Source: Rhodanobacteraceae bacterium (GTDB lineage: Bacteria; Pseudomonadota; Gammaproteobacteria; Xanthomonadales; Rhodanobacteraceae). From it: a stretch of DNA of 64,000 bases. The DNA lies in assembly GCA_016790075.1 (NCBI GenBank), contig JAEUPP010000024.1, positions 62,001 through 126,000 on the forward strand, in the 5' to 3' direction. A program made the position numbers and the translations under genes. This document shows positions 1 through 8,594 of the stretch, piece after piece (within the stretch, counting starts at the first letter, position 1; every line of letters starts with the position of its first letter). The notes below the pieces were generated by a model, which searched no databases, was not told where the DNA came from, and worked only from the letters and a program-made list of their open reading frames with translations.

Positions 1-406
1 CCGCCGAACGGTTCGCGACTTCCTGCGCCATCTGCAGCTGCCGCCGCAGCGACTTCACTTCATCGCGGAGGCCTTCGATGCGCGCCCGCTGCATCGGATC
101 GCTCACACCGTCGAGCAAACCATCGGTCTCGGCTTTCGACGCCTTGCTGGCCTTGGGGCGGCCGTACAGCGCCGCGTGCGCGGCGATCAGCGCGCGGTAA
201 GGCGCACCCGACGGATTTCGCAGCGCGCGCTCGGCCGGCCCGCCCTTGGCTTGGCACAGCGCCCCCAGGACGCCCAGGGAATAGTCGGTGCTCCCGCGCG
301 CGTGCTGCTCCTGGCAGACGTCGTGAACGATCTGCAGGGACCGCCGTCGGCGGGGGTCGGCGCCCTCGGACATCCGCAACAGCACTTCTTCAGGACGCTC
401 GCTCAT
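1..406 (-). CDS. gmtX: GmtX-like gamma-mobile-trio protein, 3' end beyond window
   Basis: An open minus-strand frame starts at an ATG (404-406) that overlaps the stop of the upstream 845-aa gene as ATGA. It runs without a stop to the window edge, so at least 135 residues are coded and the C-terminus is missing. A conserved-looking core, KGGP..RALRN..G.PYRALI, lies around residues 52-75, and the last visible part is a charged coiled-coil-like segment. As I remember the family, this matches the small third member (GmtX) of the gamma-mobile-trio, whose biochemical role is unknown to me. Position and coupling to the GmtZ-like integrase support the call. The island probably ends not far to the left. 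Confidence 0.6.
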   Translation of the reverse strand, partial: MSERPEEVLLRMSEGADPRRRRSLQIVHDVCQEQHARGSTDYSLGVLGALCQAKGGPAERALRNPSGAPYRALIAAHAALYGRPKASKASKAETDGLLDGVSDPMQRARIEGLRDEVKSLRRQLQMAQEVANRSA

Positions 407-2940
407 TCGTAGTTCTCCGTTGATGGCTCCAGTGAGATCGCTTCACGGACCGGCGGCGCGAGCGCAGGGCGCCCGTCTCGGTCTGCTGCATCGCCGTTGC
501 CGCTGAGGGCTGCGATCACACCCGCGGCCACCCTCGCCTCCAGCTGCGATTCCTTCCCGTCCAGCAAAGCCAGGGCGCGTTCGCGCCCGAACTGCACGTC
601 GAGCAGCCGCATCAGTTCGTTGCCGCGAATCAGCGCTTCTTCCTCCGACAGTTCCAACAGCACCGGCAGCTGCCCGCTTCGTACCAACAGCCGGTCGAGC
701 AACTGCGACCGCCGCAGGCTCGCCGCGCGCGTTTCGTCGCACGGATGAACGGTGGCGGCTTGGCACACCGCATCCATCACGTCGAGATCGGAAGTCGCCC
801 AGACCGCGGTTTGCAGGTCGCCCAGATCGCCGGCGAGCACGAGGTTCAACCCGCCCTGCCCTGCGCCGATCGCCTTGCACCGCTCGACCAAGCCGTAAAC
901 CGCGTGCAGCGTGCCAGCGTGGTTGGCCAGCGAGGCGTCGGCGACGTCGAGCCGCTCCTGCGCGCGCCGCACCGCCTGCGGGTCGCCCTCCTCGCGCGCT
1001 TTCTGCGCGTCGAACAGCGCGTCGTTGGCGGCGGTCAGATCCGATTCGGCGCGCTCGCGGGTTTTCTTGGCCACTTCCACGTTCACGCTCGACGCGTTGA
1101 AACGCGCGACGAGCCCTCCCAGGAATGCAGGCCCGGTGATGTGGAAGCGGCAGCGCGTGCAATTGCGCGGGCCACCCGGAACCGGGCCGTACCCGCCTTT
1201 GAGCAGCTTCGGGCCTCCGCGGTCGCACAGCTGCCCGCCCACGGGGCAGATGCCCGTGTCGACCACCATCCAGGAGGCCGGCGCGCTGCGATCCAACGCT
1301 GCGACGCCGGTGGGATCGTTGGCGACGAAGCCTTCGGCTTTGCGCGTCTCCGAGCGGAGATACCGCGCGAACTCGGCCTGGGCGCCGGTGTCGATTTTCG
1401 ACGCCGCTTCCGCCATGCTTTTCTTCATCGTCTCGGGGTCGATCTTGACGTAGTAGAGCGTCATGAGGAGCGCCGCGTGCCCCGCGATGCATTTCGACAA
1501 AATGTGGAGCGGCACGCCGCCCTCCGTGGCCAACAGGGTGATCAACGTCACCCGAAGCGTGTGTAGGTCGTAGCGCGATTTGCGCTGGACGTAGCCGTCT
1601 TCCCGGGGCGGCAGCGCGAAAGTCAGTCGGATGCGCGATCCGTCCAACAGCCGCTGGCCTTGCGTGTACAAACGATCTTCGAGCGAGACGACCGCCTTGT
1701 CCCACAGTCCCAACAGGCGGCCGCCGGTCACCGGATGGTTGGGATCGGTACCGCACGGATCGCGCATCAGGAAAAAAGCCGACCCCGAGCGAGGGACTGT
1801 CGCGAGCGAAACGTTTGGTTCGCGGATCCGGGACCACGCCAACGGCTCGGAAATCGGATTGTATCGACGTTGCCAAGCCTCCAACTGCGCCACGATCCGG
1901 ATGGCCTCGTCGTGTTGCCAGGGAATCGAATAGCCCTCTTCCGCGGCATCGGGAAAGCGATCCGCCGATTTGTTGGTGTTCACGAAAAAGCCGGTGCTGA
2001 CCTCGCCGGTGTGCGCGTCGCGGAACGCACGCAGGAATCCCCGTTGGACGCCTTCATGAGGGTGAGCTGCATGCGGTGAATCGTTGGGAATCCAGCGCCC
2101 ATCCCGGTAACACTCGGAATCCCCTTCGCCGGATTCGAGCATGCGCACCTGAAACGATCGCAGCGGCAGCAGCAACTTGAGCGCCAGGGCGGTCGCGCGC
2201 ACGGGGCACCACACGCGCACCCGTTCTCCGGTGTCGCCGTCGACCACGTCGACCCAATCGCCCTGGCGTTTGGCCCAGTCCCAGTCCTTCTCGGTCAACA
2301 TAGTGAACGCCTCCCGCAGCAGCCGGCTCGGCAGGGCTTCGCGGTACGTTTCGGAGGGAACGGGCGGTTTCTCCAGGCGAACGAGCGGGTTCCAGTGGTC
2401 CGGACTGACCAGGAGGCGCCCCAGATCGTCGGGCGCCGTCAGCCGATGCTGCAAATACCAATCGAACCACGCGGCGGCCGTGTTGTTCACCTCAGGGCCG
2501 GCGTACCCACGCCGCGCGAGATAGGACGACAACGGGATCGGGTTGACGTAGTCGCGCCTGCAGAACGCGTGCGGCTCGCGCGCGACCGACGGATGGGCCA
2601 ACAGGTAGTCCAACAACAGGTTGCCGACGGTGATGGCGCGCTTCAAGGACGTGTGTTCGCGCGCCCATTCGGTCAGCTCGGAACGCCACGCGTCCACGCC
2701 CCGCCCGGCCGCCCATTCGAACCGCACGTCTTGCCGCGCGGGCAGCGGTCTGGCTCCGTCGGCGCCGGCGCTCGATTCGTTTGCTCGGCGCCCTCGGGGA
2801 AAACGCGCGTTCCGGGCGCGTTCTTTCCGCGCACGGCGACGATCGTCCGCGAGCGATTCGAAACCACCGCTCGCTGGATCGCCGCACGGGCTCGAAGACG
2901 GATGCGCCGAGGCGCCGGAATTGGTCGTGCCATGTGTCAT
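403..2940 (-). CDS. gmtZ: GmtZ / VPA1269-family tyrosine integrase-like protein
   Basis: This 845-aa protein is the largest member of the island-end operon and probably takes part in DNA strand exchange for island movement. Tyrosine-recombinase features are visible in the expected order: an arginine in LLPLRSFQVRML near residue 261, the box H460-T-L-R463, G487-H488, and tyrosines at 496-497 (LYYVK). A cysteine cluster at about 580-620, ending in CTRC, could bind zinc. The N-terminal 100 residues are Arg/Ala-rich. Its ATG overlaps the end of the GmtY-like gene (ATGA), and its own stop overlaps the next start. Length and layout fit the VPA1269/GmtZ family. The gene name rests on recalled family features, not on a database search. 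Confidence 0.7.
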   Translation of the reverse strand: MTHGTTNSGASAHPSSSPCGDPASGGFESLADDRRRARKERARNARFPRGRRANESSAGADGARPLPARQDVRFEWAAGRGVDAWRSELTEWAREHTSLKRAITVGNLLLDYLLAHPSVAREPHAFCRRDYVNPIPLSSYLARRGYAGPEVNNTAAAWFDWYLQHRLTAPDDLGRLLVSPDHWNPLVRLEKPPVPSETYREALPSRLLREAFTMLTEKDWDWAKRQGDWVDVVDGDTGERVRVWCPVRATALALKLLLPLRSFQVRMLESGEGDSECYRDGRWIPNDSPHAAHPHEGVQRGFLRAFRDAHTGEVSTGFFVNTNKSADRFPDAAEEGYSIPWQHDEAIRIVAQLEAWQRRYNPISEPLAWSRIREPNVSLATVPRSGSAFFLMRDPCGTDPNHPVTGGRLLGLWDKAVVSLEDRLYTQGQRLLDGSRIRLTFALPPREDGYVQRKSRYDLHTLRVTLITLLATEGGVPLHILSKCIAGHAALLMTLYYVKIDPETMKKSMAEAASKIDTGAQAEFARYLRSETRKAEGFVANDPTGVAALDRSAPASWMVVDTGICPVGGQLCDRGGPKLLKGGYGPVPGGPRNCTRCRFHITGPAFLGGLVARFNASSVNVEVAKKTRERAESDLTAANDALFDAQKAREEGDPQAVRRAQERLDVADASLANHAGTLHAVYGLVERCKAIGAGQGGLNLVLAGDLGDLQTAVWATSDLDVMDAVCQAATVHPCDETRAASLRRSQLLDRLLVRSGQLPVLLELSEEEALIRGNELMRLLDVQFGRERALALLDGKESQLEARVAAGVIAALSGNGDAADRDGRPALAPPVREAISLEPSTENYE

Positions 2941-4427
2941 CGCAGAACTTCCTCAAGTTCAGTTGGCACCGCCGCGGCGATGCGTGCAGAGGCCTCACAG
3001 AGAGTCCGAGAGACCTCGCTGATGTCGGCTTCGGTGTAGACGTCTTGTGAGTCGGGCGAGCGGTGGTGCATCGCGCGCATCACGATCAACCGATCGACAC
3101 CGGCCCTCTTCAGCGCGCGGCCATACGCGTGCCGGTGGCCGTGCGGCGTGGTGCCGCGATCTTTGGCCGGCACGAGTCCGATGCGCCGAACCGCGCGCGC
3201 GTGCGCCTGCTCGTAGGCGGCGAGGGTGTACGGGTCGCCGCGGTGCTTCTTGTTTTCGCTCACGAAGAGAAACGGGTGCGGTGCTTTCGTACGGACGCTG
3301 CAGTAGGCGTTGAACAGCGTGAGGAACAGCTCGCCCCAGAAAGGGGCGAACCAGTGCACGCGCGTGCGGTGCAACCGGGGCTCGCACAACGCGAGCCGTT
3401 TCCAACCCGCATGCAGCCGGCCTTCGGCGCGGTGGCGCGGAACCATTCCGTACCGGTGCTGCAGGCAGTCCTTCCGGTTTTTGTACTGGGCACCTTCGGA
3501 CCGAGGCGGCGCGCCTTTGGACGGGTGGTACAGGTACACGAGCGCGCTGTCGGGGTTGTCCGGGTCGACGCCGACGTCCCCGACCCAGAGGTGGAACGCC
3601 TCGGAAACCCGCAGTCCTCCGCCGTGCTGCAAAATCGCGATCAGCATGTCGCGCAGACGAAACCGCCGGGCGAGCGCCGCTCCCCACGGAGCGCGCCGGC
3701 GGAAACCGTGGAGCAGCAAGCGCGGAAACAACTTCGCGTCGAACGCTTTGACCGGCCCCGGTGAGTCGCCGTATGGCCGAACGCGGACGCTGCGCTTGCG
3801 GTCCGCGGCCTCGTGACGCAGGCGGCGAAACGCCGTCTTCACCAGGGCGTTCGCGGAGCGCCGATCCTGCCACCGCAGCGCCATGCACCGCTCGGCGGCC
3901 GTTGCGGTGCGCCAGGCGTTGACGATGGGTCGACCCGTGCGGTTGCAGAGCCAGTCACAGAAGCCGTTGAGCAGGAACAGCAGCCGCGACGCGCGCGGCG
4001 CGGCACACGGCGGCCAGTTCAACCCGCGGCGTTCGTGCTCGCTCAAATGCTGGGTACCGGCGAGCAGCGTTTCGACGAAGGCGCGCAGCACGTCCGTCGG
4101 CATGCGATCGATGCCCGGGTCGAATCCAGTGATCCCGGGCGCACCGGCGGAGCTCGCGATCGAGGCGCCATCGGCTGTAGGCGTCCCAGCGCCATCGCCC
4201 GATTTTCCGCGCCAAGCGAGGTAATCAAGCAGCAGGCCCACGGCGCGCACGACTTCGCGCTGCCAAGGCACCCGCTCCTCGGCGCCCGTTTCCAGGAAAT
4301 ACTGCACCAGCGGCGAAAACGGCAACAACGGCTTGGATTCGGACTCCCGGACGTACAGCACGTGGAGCGACGCGTCGGCTTCGCGCGGCCGCGCCACGCG
4401 GGTGTAAACAGCAAGGCAACTCACCAT
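2937..4427 (-). CDS. gmtY: GmtY-like tyrosine recombinase
   Basis: A 496-aa protein with a C-terminal tyrosine-recombinase domain. R273 lies in GGGLRVSEAF, the box is H429-G-H-R432, a His-His-Arg follows at 454-456, and the likely nucleophile is Y464 in DVYTEADIS. The frame is open up to 4952, but I chose ATG 4427. The start overlaps the preceding 82-aa gene as ATGGTGA, and the upstream reading frame would lie inside two other genes. It is followed by the GmtZ-like gene with an ATGA overlap. Its likely role is integration and excision of the island together with that partner. Confidence 0.7.
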   Translation of the reverse strand: MVSCLAVYTRVARPREADASLHVLYVRESESKPLLPFSPLVQYFLETGAEERVPWQREVVRAVGLLLDYLAWRGKSGDGAGTPTADGASIASSAGAPGITGFDPGIDRMPTDVLRAFVETLLAGTQHLSEHERRGLNWPPCAAPRASRLLFLLNGFCDWLCNRTGRPIVNAWRTATAAERCMALRWQDRRSANALVKTAFRRLRHEAADRKRSVRVRPYGDSPGPVKAFDAKLFPRLLLHGFRRRAPWGAALARRFRLRDMLIAILQHGGGLRVSEAFHLWVGDVGVDPDNPDSALVYLYHPSKGAPPRSEGAQYKNRKDCLQHRYGMVPRHRAEGRLHAGWKRLALCEPRLHRTRVHWFAPFWGELFLTLFNAYCSVRTKAPHPFLFVSENKKHRGDPYTLAAYEQAHARAVRRIGLVPAKDRGTTPHGHRHAYGRALKRAGVDRLIVMRAMHHRSPDSQDVYTEADISEVSRTLCEASARIAAAVPTELEEVLR

Positions 4428-4669
4428 GCGGCACCTCCCGTGGAACGATGGACGTGACGGCGTGCGCGGCGCCGCAACAGGCGGTTGAGTTCGTGGGCCG
4501 TCAGACGAGCTAACTCGTCGCGCGCCAGCCCCAGGTGGAGCAGTCGACGCGCGACGCGACGCACTTCGTCCTCGGCTGTGTGCGATCGGTGCGCGACATC
4601 GCGGTGCGAAAGGCGGGTGCTCGTCAGGAAGCCGACGGCGTTCGCGAGCGGTGCTGAGGCAAAGCTCAT
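4421..4669 (-). CDS. Small unknown protein in GMT-like operon
   Basis: An 82-aa frame starts at ATG 4669, which overlaps the stop of the upstream HTH gene (ATGA). It ends at 4421, overlapping the start of the GmtY-like gene. The product is basic, and its C-terminus is rich in arginine and histidine (residues about 62-75). The middle part, ARRLLHLGLARDELARLTAHE, reads like one amphipathic helix or a short helix-turn-helix. I do not recognise the family. The two overlaps filling an otherwise empty 240-bp gap between coupled genes are the main evidence that it is translated. Confidence 0.55.
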   Translation of the reverse strand: MSFASAPLANAVGFLTSTRLSHRDVAHRSHTAEDEVRRVARRLLHLGLARDELARLTAHELNRLLRRRARRHVHRSTGGAAW

Positions 4670-5127
4670 CGAGCGACCTCCTGCACGAACGCGTTCGGAC
4701 CAGCGGTCGAGCTGCGGCGCACTGGTGAGTCGGTGTGGAGCTGGCGCAGACGTGCTGCGGCCGCGTCCAACGCGAACGCCGCGCGGATCCGCATGAACTG
4801 CGAGTAGCTGAGAGTCGGCAGACAGGCGGCTGCCTCGGCGCAGTATCTCTTCCAGTGAAAGCGCCCGCTTTTGCCGGGATGACCTTCTTCCAAGGAGTCG
4901 AAATCGGGGACGGCGTATTTCTTGGACGGCGTGCGGCTGTTGAACAAAGCATTGAGGGTTTGCGCGTCGCAGCCGTCCAAGTCGTCGGCGGTCAATTTCG
5001 ACTTGGCGAGGAGGCGGCGGTAACGCCGCACCCGGCGGCGATCGCAACCGACCAATCGGGCGATCGCGGCGTTGGTTTTGCGGGGACTTTCCAACAGAAG
5101 GCGAATCAAGAGTTCCAGCGTTTCCAT
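4666..5127 (-). CDS. HTH protein resembling the N-terminus of IS21 IstA, first gene of GMT-like operon
   Basis: A 153-aa protein. Residues 3-45 form a helix-turn-helix (RKTNAAIARLVGCDRRRVRRYRR). A PDFDSLEEGHPGKSGRFHWKRY stretch at about 73-94 and a YSQFMR motif near residue 109 follow. The HTH, PDW-like and YSQF order resembles the DNA-binding N-terminal part of IS21-type IstA, but no DDE catalytic domain follows. It is therefore probably a DNA-binding accessory or regulator, not a transposase. AAGGAA stands 7 bp upstream of ATG 5127. It leads a five-gene coupled operon, so it may repress or activate that operon or bind the element end. Confidence 0.6.
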   Translation of the reverse strand: METLELLIRLLLESPRKTNAAIARLVGCDRRRVRRYRRLLAKSKLTADDLDGCDAQTLNALFNSRTPSKKYAVPDFDSLEEGHPGKSGRFHWKRYCAEAAACLPTLSYSQFMRIRAAFALDAAAARLRQLHTDSPVRRSSTAGPNAFVQEVAR

Positions 5128-5480
5128 GCATCGGTTCCTTGTAGGGCGGGAAAATCCGGGCGCACGAGTCCGCTCTCGTCCCCAAAGGGCGAGCTTGACG
5201 GGGGGTGGGGAGCCGCTACGATGCAGGCGTTGTCAGCATGTCGCAAAACCCTCGGGGGCCAACCAGACTGCCAGGTCGGTTGCGCCCCTTTTTCGTACGC
5301 CCAATAAGTAGGCGACGTACCGTTTGTGTGGCTACATGTTGGCGATCTCCGGCGTTTCGGGCACTCGACGCGGGCCGTCGAGCCGTTATCAAATCTTTTG
5401 TTATTGCAGAACAGCAGAATTACGGCCGACACCGTAAATCGGTTGGCCGATTCGTCAAGCGGGCGTTGGGTTTGCGCCGA
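5128..5480. other. Gene-free gap: promoter region of GMT-like operon, possible oriT
   Basis: No convincing gene. Transcription of the leftward operon beginning at 5127 must start here. The stretch 5155-5220 is G-rich with short inverted repeats. At 5262-5290 an inverted repeat CAACC/GGTTG is followed directly by GCGCCCC. This layout recalls MobQ-type origins of transfer (an inverted repeat followed by a GCGCCC core), and a relaxase gene lies next door. The oriT reading is tentative. Confidence 0.35.
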
Positions 5481-6986
5481 TTAGGGAGCGCAGCGACGGC
5501 GACCGGGCCGCGGCGCTGGAATTCGCGGTTTGAATGCGGGACGACGGCCGGGCGCGAGCCGTGCTGTGACTCGGTTTGGAGCAACCGAGGCCGGCTCGTC
5601 GAGCAACGAATCAAACGGCGCGGGGCGCCCGCCCTGAACGCCCGTAACGCGACCGGATTCTTGTCTTCCGTACAAGTTCGATTCATCAACGCCGCGTTGC
5701 AGCGATTCGATGGGATTCAATTCCAACCGACGTAGTCCACGCCGGTACTCCGCCCACTGTCGGCGGGTCAGGCCGCGTTGTTCCGAGACATCGGTCCGAT
5801 CCAAACACGATCGCGCCGATTGCGGATGGACTGCGCGGTCGGAATGGCTGCGGTCAACGCGGGTGGCCTGCGCCACTGAATGAAGCAGCGCGGACGTCCG
5901 GTCGTCACGGTATCGATTCGCCCGCCCCTGACGCCACAGTTCGGCCAATTGGGCGTATTCGGCCGCTTGGTCCCGGACCGATCGCAGTTGCTCTGACAAA
6001 GTCAGCTCGAGCTGACGCGCGTCCGCTTGGATGGCCTGCATGTACAGCTCGACCGGGTCGCGGGTGCGCGAGGCATGCCGACTACCGGTGGTTCCGCTCA
6101 CGCGGGTCGAAGTCGTTGGGCGGGGCCGAGCTCGGCTCGGACCGTTGGAAGTGTCCTCGGGACCGCGCACACGCGAGTGAGCATCGGTACGATACCGGTT
6201 CGCCAGCTTACGGCCGTGCCGAGCGACAGAACGGTTGTCCCGCTGCACGTTTCGGTTTTCGTGGACAACGGGGCTGAAGTGGCCTTTCCTCGCCGCCCCG
6301 GTGGCGGAAACGCCCTGGTGGCGCGTGGGCGTTCGCGTCAGGCGCACCACTGCATCCAGGTCGCCCCGCTCCGCGGCTTCCTCGGCTTGAACGGTCAGAG
6401 GGCGAGGGTCAACGGTGGTCGCGATTCCGGCGTGTTCCAGTGCCGCGTTGATGCGGGCGGCCACGTTTTCGCGCATGCGCTCCGCTTCCGCCGGACCGGT
6501 GGTTTTGTCGTCCAGCACTCGGGTTTTCGGGCCGAGTCCGTCGGCACGAACCTCGCGCGTGGTCATCATCAAGTGGGCGTGGACGTTGCGATCGTCGCCG
6601 GCCTTGTCGGGCGCGTGTACGGCAACCAGCACCGCAACCCGGTACTGCTCCACCAGGTCCTGCCCGATGGTGTGCGCCAGCTCGATTTGAGCGGCCTGCG
6701 GAAGCTCAGCAGGCAACGCCACGATCAGTTCGCGGGCCGTCCGGGCGTTGCAGCGGACCTCCGCCTTCTCAGCTCGGTTCCACAGGGTCGAGGTGTCGAG
6801 CGCCCACGAGGCGTCAGCTGGGGCCAACATGCGGGCGTCGAGCACGCCGCCCTTGCGTCGGTAATCGTGGGTCCGTTCGAGGCGTTCATCCTTCAGCTTA
6901 CCGCCACAGCGGTAGGCTGCAGCGGCGACGGCGCTTTGGCCGCGGGAACGACTGAGGGTGGAGAGGCGGGAGTAGTAGATGGCCAT
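5481..6986 (-). CDS. MobA/MobL-family relaxase
   Basis: A 501-aa protein expected to nick the island's origin of transfer and lead the strand into a recipient, using a conjugation machine supplied in trans. The N-terminus MAIYYSRLSTLSR...QSAVAAAAYR is typical of MobA/MobL proteins. The metal-binding motif appears as H-A-P-D...D-R-N-V-H-A-H near residues 125-140. No helicase domain follows, and the C-terminal half is Arg-rich and low in recognisable motifs. I chose ATG 6986, not the upstream start at 7058, because the family begins exactly at MAIYY/MAIFH. A TraD-like gene lies about 2.3 kb away on the other strand. Confidence 0.85.
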   Translation of the reverse strand: MAIYYSRLSTLSRSRGQSAVAAAAYRCGGKLKDERLERTHDYRRKGGVLDARMLAPADASWALDTSTLWNRAEKAEVRCNARTARELIVALPAELPQAAQIELAHTIGQDLVEQYRVAVLVAVHAPDKAGDDRNVHAHLMMTTREVRADGLGPKTRVLDDKTTGPAEAERMRENVAARINAALEHAGIATTVDPRPLTVQAEEAAERGDLDAVVRLTRTPTRHQGVSATGAARKGHFSPVVHENRNVQRDNRSVARHGRKLANRYRTDAHSRVRGPEDTSNGPSRARPRPTTSTRVSGTTGSRHASRTRDPVELYMQAIQADARQLELTLSEQLRSVRDQAAEYAQLAELWRQGRANRYRDDRTSALLHSVAQATRVDRSHSDRAVHPQSARSCLDRTDVSEQRGLTRRQWAEYRRGLRRLELNPIESLQRGVDESNLYGRQESGRVTGVQGGRPAPFDSLLDEPASVAPNRVTARLAPGRRPAFKPRIPAPRPGRRRCAP

Positions 6987-7099
6987 GCAACGAACCGAAA
7001 CATTGACCGTAGCTTGACCACATTCAGGCGAACCGCAAGTACGCCGAGAGTGCGCCACTACTTCCTTACTCTAAAAAATCTCTCGCCGCCGGTCCTTCC

Positions 7100-7924
7100 C
7101 TACGATCTGGCCGCATGTGGCGGGCCGTATTTTTGCTCCATAATTTTGTTTGCTTCTTTCAGAAGCTCTTTATTGAGAATAATATCAACGAATATCTTAA
7201 GCTTGAGAACTTCTTCTCCGGTAATCTGCCTCGGCAAATTCTGAGCGTGGGCAGTTTGACTGCTTCTAACGGCATATAGCTCTCTCATTTCCTCGACGAC
7301 ATCGTCGCGAAACCCGAGACTCCTGATGCACGATTGAAGCTGCTTTAATTCATTCTGCAATTTTGCCACACCAAGAACCCGCCGTGTCACAAAATGTTCA
7401 AGCGCCCGGTAGAAGCACATAAAAGCATCACGCCGGAAATCGATTTCGCAAAATTGCATCCGCAATAACAGAAGCCCCCGGCAATACTCGTCTTCAAGAA
7501 CGTGCGTCGATCCTCTGGCAAATACGCCAAACAAGAGAGCGGTGCGATACTCGTCCATGTCCGAAAATGGGAATCGATGCTCTGAATCACCGACCCTAGG
7601 CGCGACTATCAAAGAGATTGTTTTTCGAGCATCGCCTCCGATGTCATCGGTGATCGTAAACTGAGGATGAACCCAGGGATCGTTTTCCCAATAGAAGTAC
7701 CCGAGTGCGCCAACGTTCAAGGCAAGGATCAGTGCCTTTGTGATTACGTGGGCGTTGCGAATGTTCTCGCTCTCCGGCAACGAAGGATTGGCGCGCACCG
7801 ATAGACGAATCCGATTGTCGTCGATCCGCGAAGCTCGCACATTCGCCTCTTCGGACTGGAACCGCCTGAATGAACTGTGCTGGATCAGATGACCTTCCGA
7901 GATTAAGACGCATGAGATCCACAT
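7100..7924 (-). CDS. Unknown 274-aa island protein
   Basis: The start at ATG 7924 is set by an AGGAG eight bases upstream; the longer frame reaching 8245 has no such signal and runs through a hairpin cluster. The product is a soluble-looking mixed alpha/beta protein. One hydrophobic stretch near residues 48-65 (ITKALILALNVGALGYFYW) could be buried or a single membrane helix. The C-terminal 80 residues are helical with charged heptads. Base composition is clearly more A+T-rich than the flanking genes, suggesting separate acquisition. I recognise no family. It lies among mobilisation genes, so it may be cargo such as a defence or regulatory protein. Confidence 0.6.
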   Translation of the reverse strand: MWISCVLISEGHLIQHSSFRRFQSEEANVRASRIDDNRIRLSVRANPSLPESENIRNAHVITKALILALNVGALGYFYWENDPWVHPQFTITDDIGGDARKTISLIVAPRVGDSEHRFPFSDMDEYRTALLFGVFARGSTHVLEDEYCRGLLLLRMQFCEIDFRRDAFMCFYRALEHFVTRRVLGVAKLQNELKQLQSCIRSLGFRDDVVEEMRELYAVRSSQTAHAQNLPRQITGEEVLKLKIFVDIILNKELLKEANKIMEQKYGPPHAARS

Positions 7925-8594
7925 CTTTGAGCTCCTGCGCAAGTCTTGCCGATGAATTCTCGTGCATTTATTAATCTTAGTGTGCTGTCGGCGCAACGCG
8001 CCGGGGTACGGGGCAACGCCCCGAGCAAGCGCGGCCCACCGGCCGCGGCAAACCCAGAGGGGTTTGCGTCCTTGCGCCCTCCGCTTGAAAGCTCGTGACC
8101 CACCCCATCGCCGGGCCGTCGAGTTCTGGGCATTCGCCAGTCTCCCGGCAACGATTTTTCTTCTCGACCACCTCGCCACACTCCGCCGACCCGCTGGCGG
8201 TTGATCCGATGGCATTTCGACCGCCGGCCTCCGCAAGAACTGCACCTAAGCGCATCAGCCGGACCGCCGGAATGACTCGACCTTCGGGGGAAGAATTTCC
8301 GTGCACTTAAAGAAAAACGAGCGCCGGTGGATCCAGTGCTGCAGCAGCTCCCGCGCAAGCCACACCCAGCTTTCTTTGCTGCGCGGAATCCGGCGTCAGC
8401 AGTCGCAACGTGGTCCGTTGTTCCAATCGATTCAGCGCGGCAGTGCTGCTCCGATTTGCGAAGCGCGGCCAAATACCCAACCGAAGAGAACAACCGAGTC
8501 ATCGGCGTGCGCACCTCCACGACGCAATGCGGCGGTCCTTGTGCGGCGAATCGCTTTCGATATTCCTGAATCCTCCTTCAATTCGGAACCGCCG
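7925..8594. other. Gene-free gap holding a cluster of four hairpins
   Basis: About 670 bases separate two divergent transcription units. Long frames exist on the minus strand, but their translations are Arg/Gly/Ser-rich and look like shadows of GC-rich DNA. Four near-adjacent perfect inverted repeats occupy 7990-8066 (listed separately). The rest, 8100-8594, shows no feature I can support apart from the promoter regions it must contain. Confidence 0.5.
7990..8066 (-). repeat. Cluster of four consecutive hairpins
   Basis: Four perfect stem-loops follow one another: 7990-8002 (5-bp stem, AAC loop), 8009-8023 (6-bp stem, AAC loop), 8031-8046 (6-bp stem, CACC loop) and 8049-8066 (7-bp stem, AGAG loop). 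They occupy almost the whole 77-base stretch and begin 66 bases upstream of the 274-aa gene. They could be a structured 5' leader, a small RNA, a recombination site or a protein-binding repeat. No T-tract follows on either strand, so a simple terminator is unlikely. The strand given is that of the nearest downstream gene. Confidence 0.55.

Noticed and set aside
403-4427. Recombinase-in-trio (RIT) element
   Set aside because: RIT elements have three tyrosine recombinases of similar size in a row; here only two recombinases are present and the sizes and third protein fit GMT better.
4666-5127. Truncated IS21 transposase
   Set aside because: It resembles only the DNA-binding part of IstA, has no DDE remnant or IstB nearby, and is tightly coupled to the following genes, so it looks like a functional small protein.
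5155-5220. G-rich stretch considered as a G-quadruplex or riboswitch
   Set aside because: The G-runs are few and no conserved riboswitch element could be recognised.
7903-8520. Long minus-strand frame (205 codons) over the hairpin cluster
   Set aside because: The product is Arg/Gly/Ser-rich with no ribosome site, and the frame crosses four perfect hairpins and the real start of the 274-aa gene.
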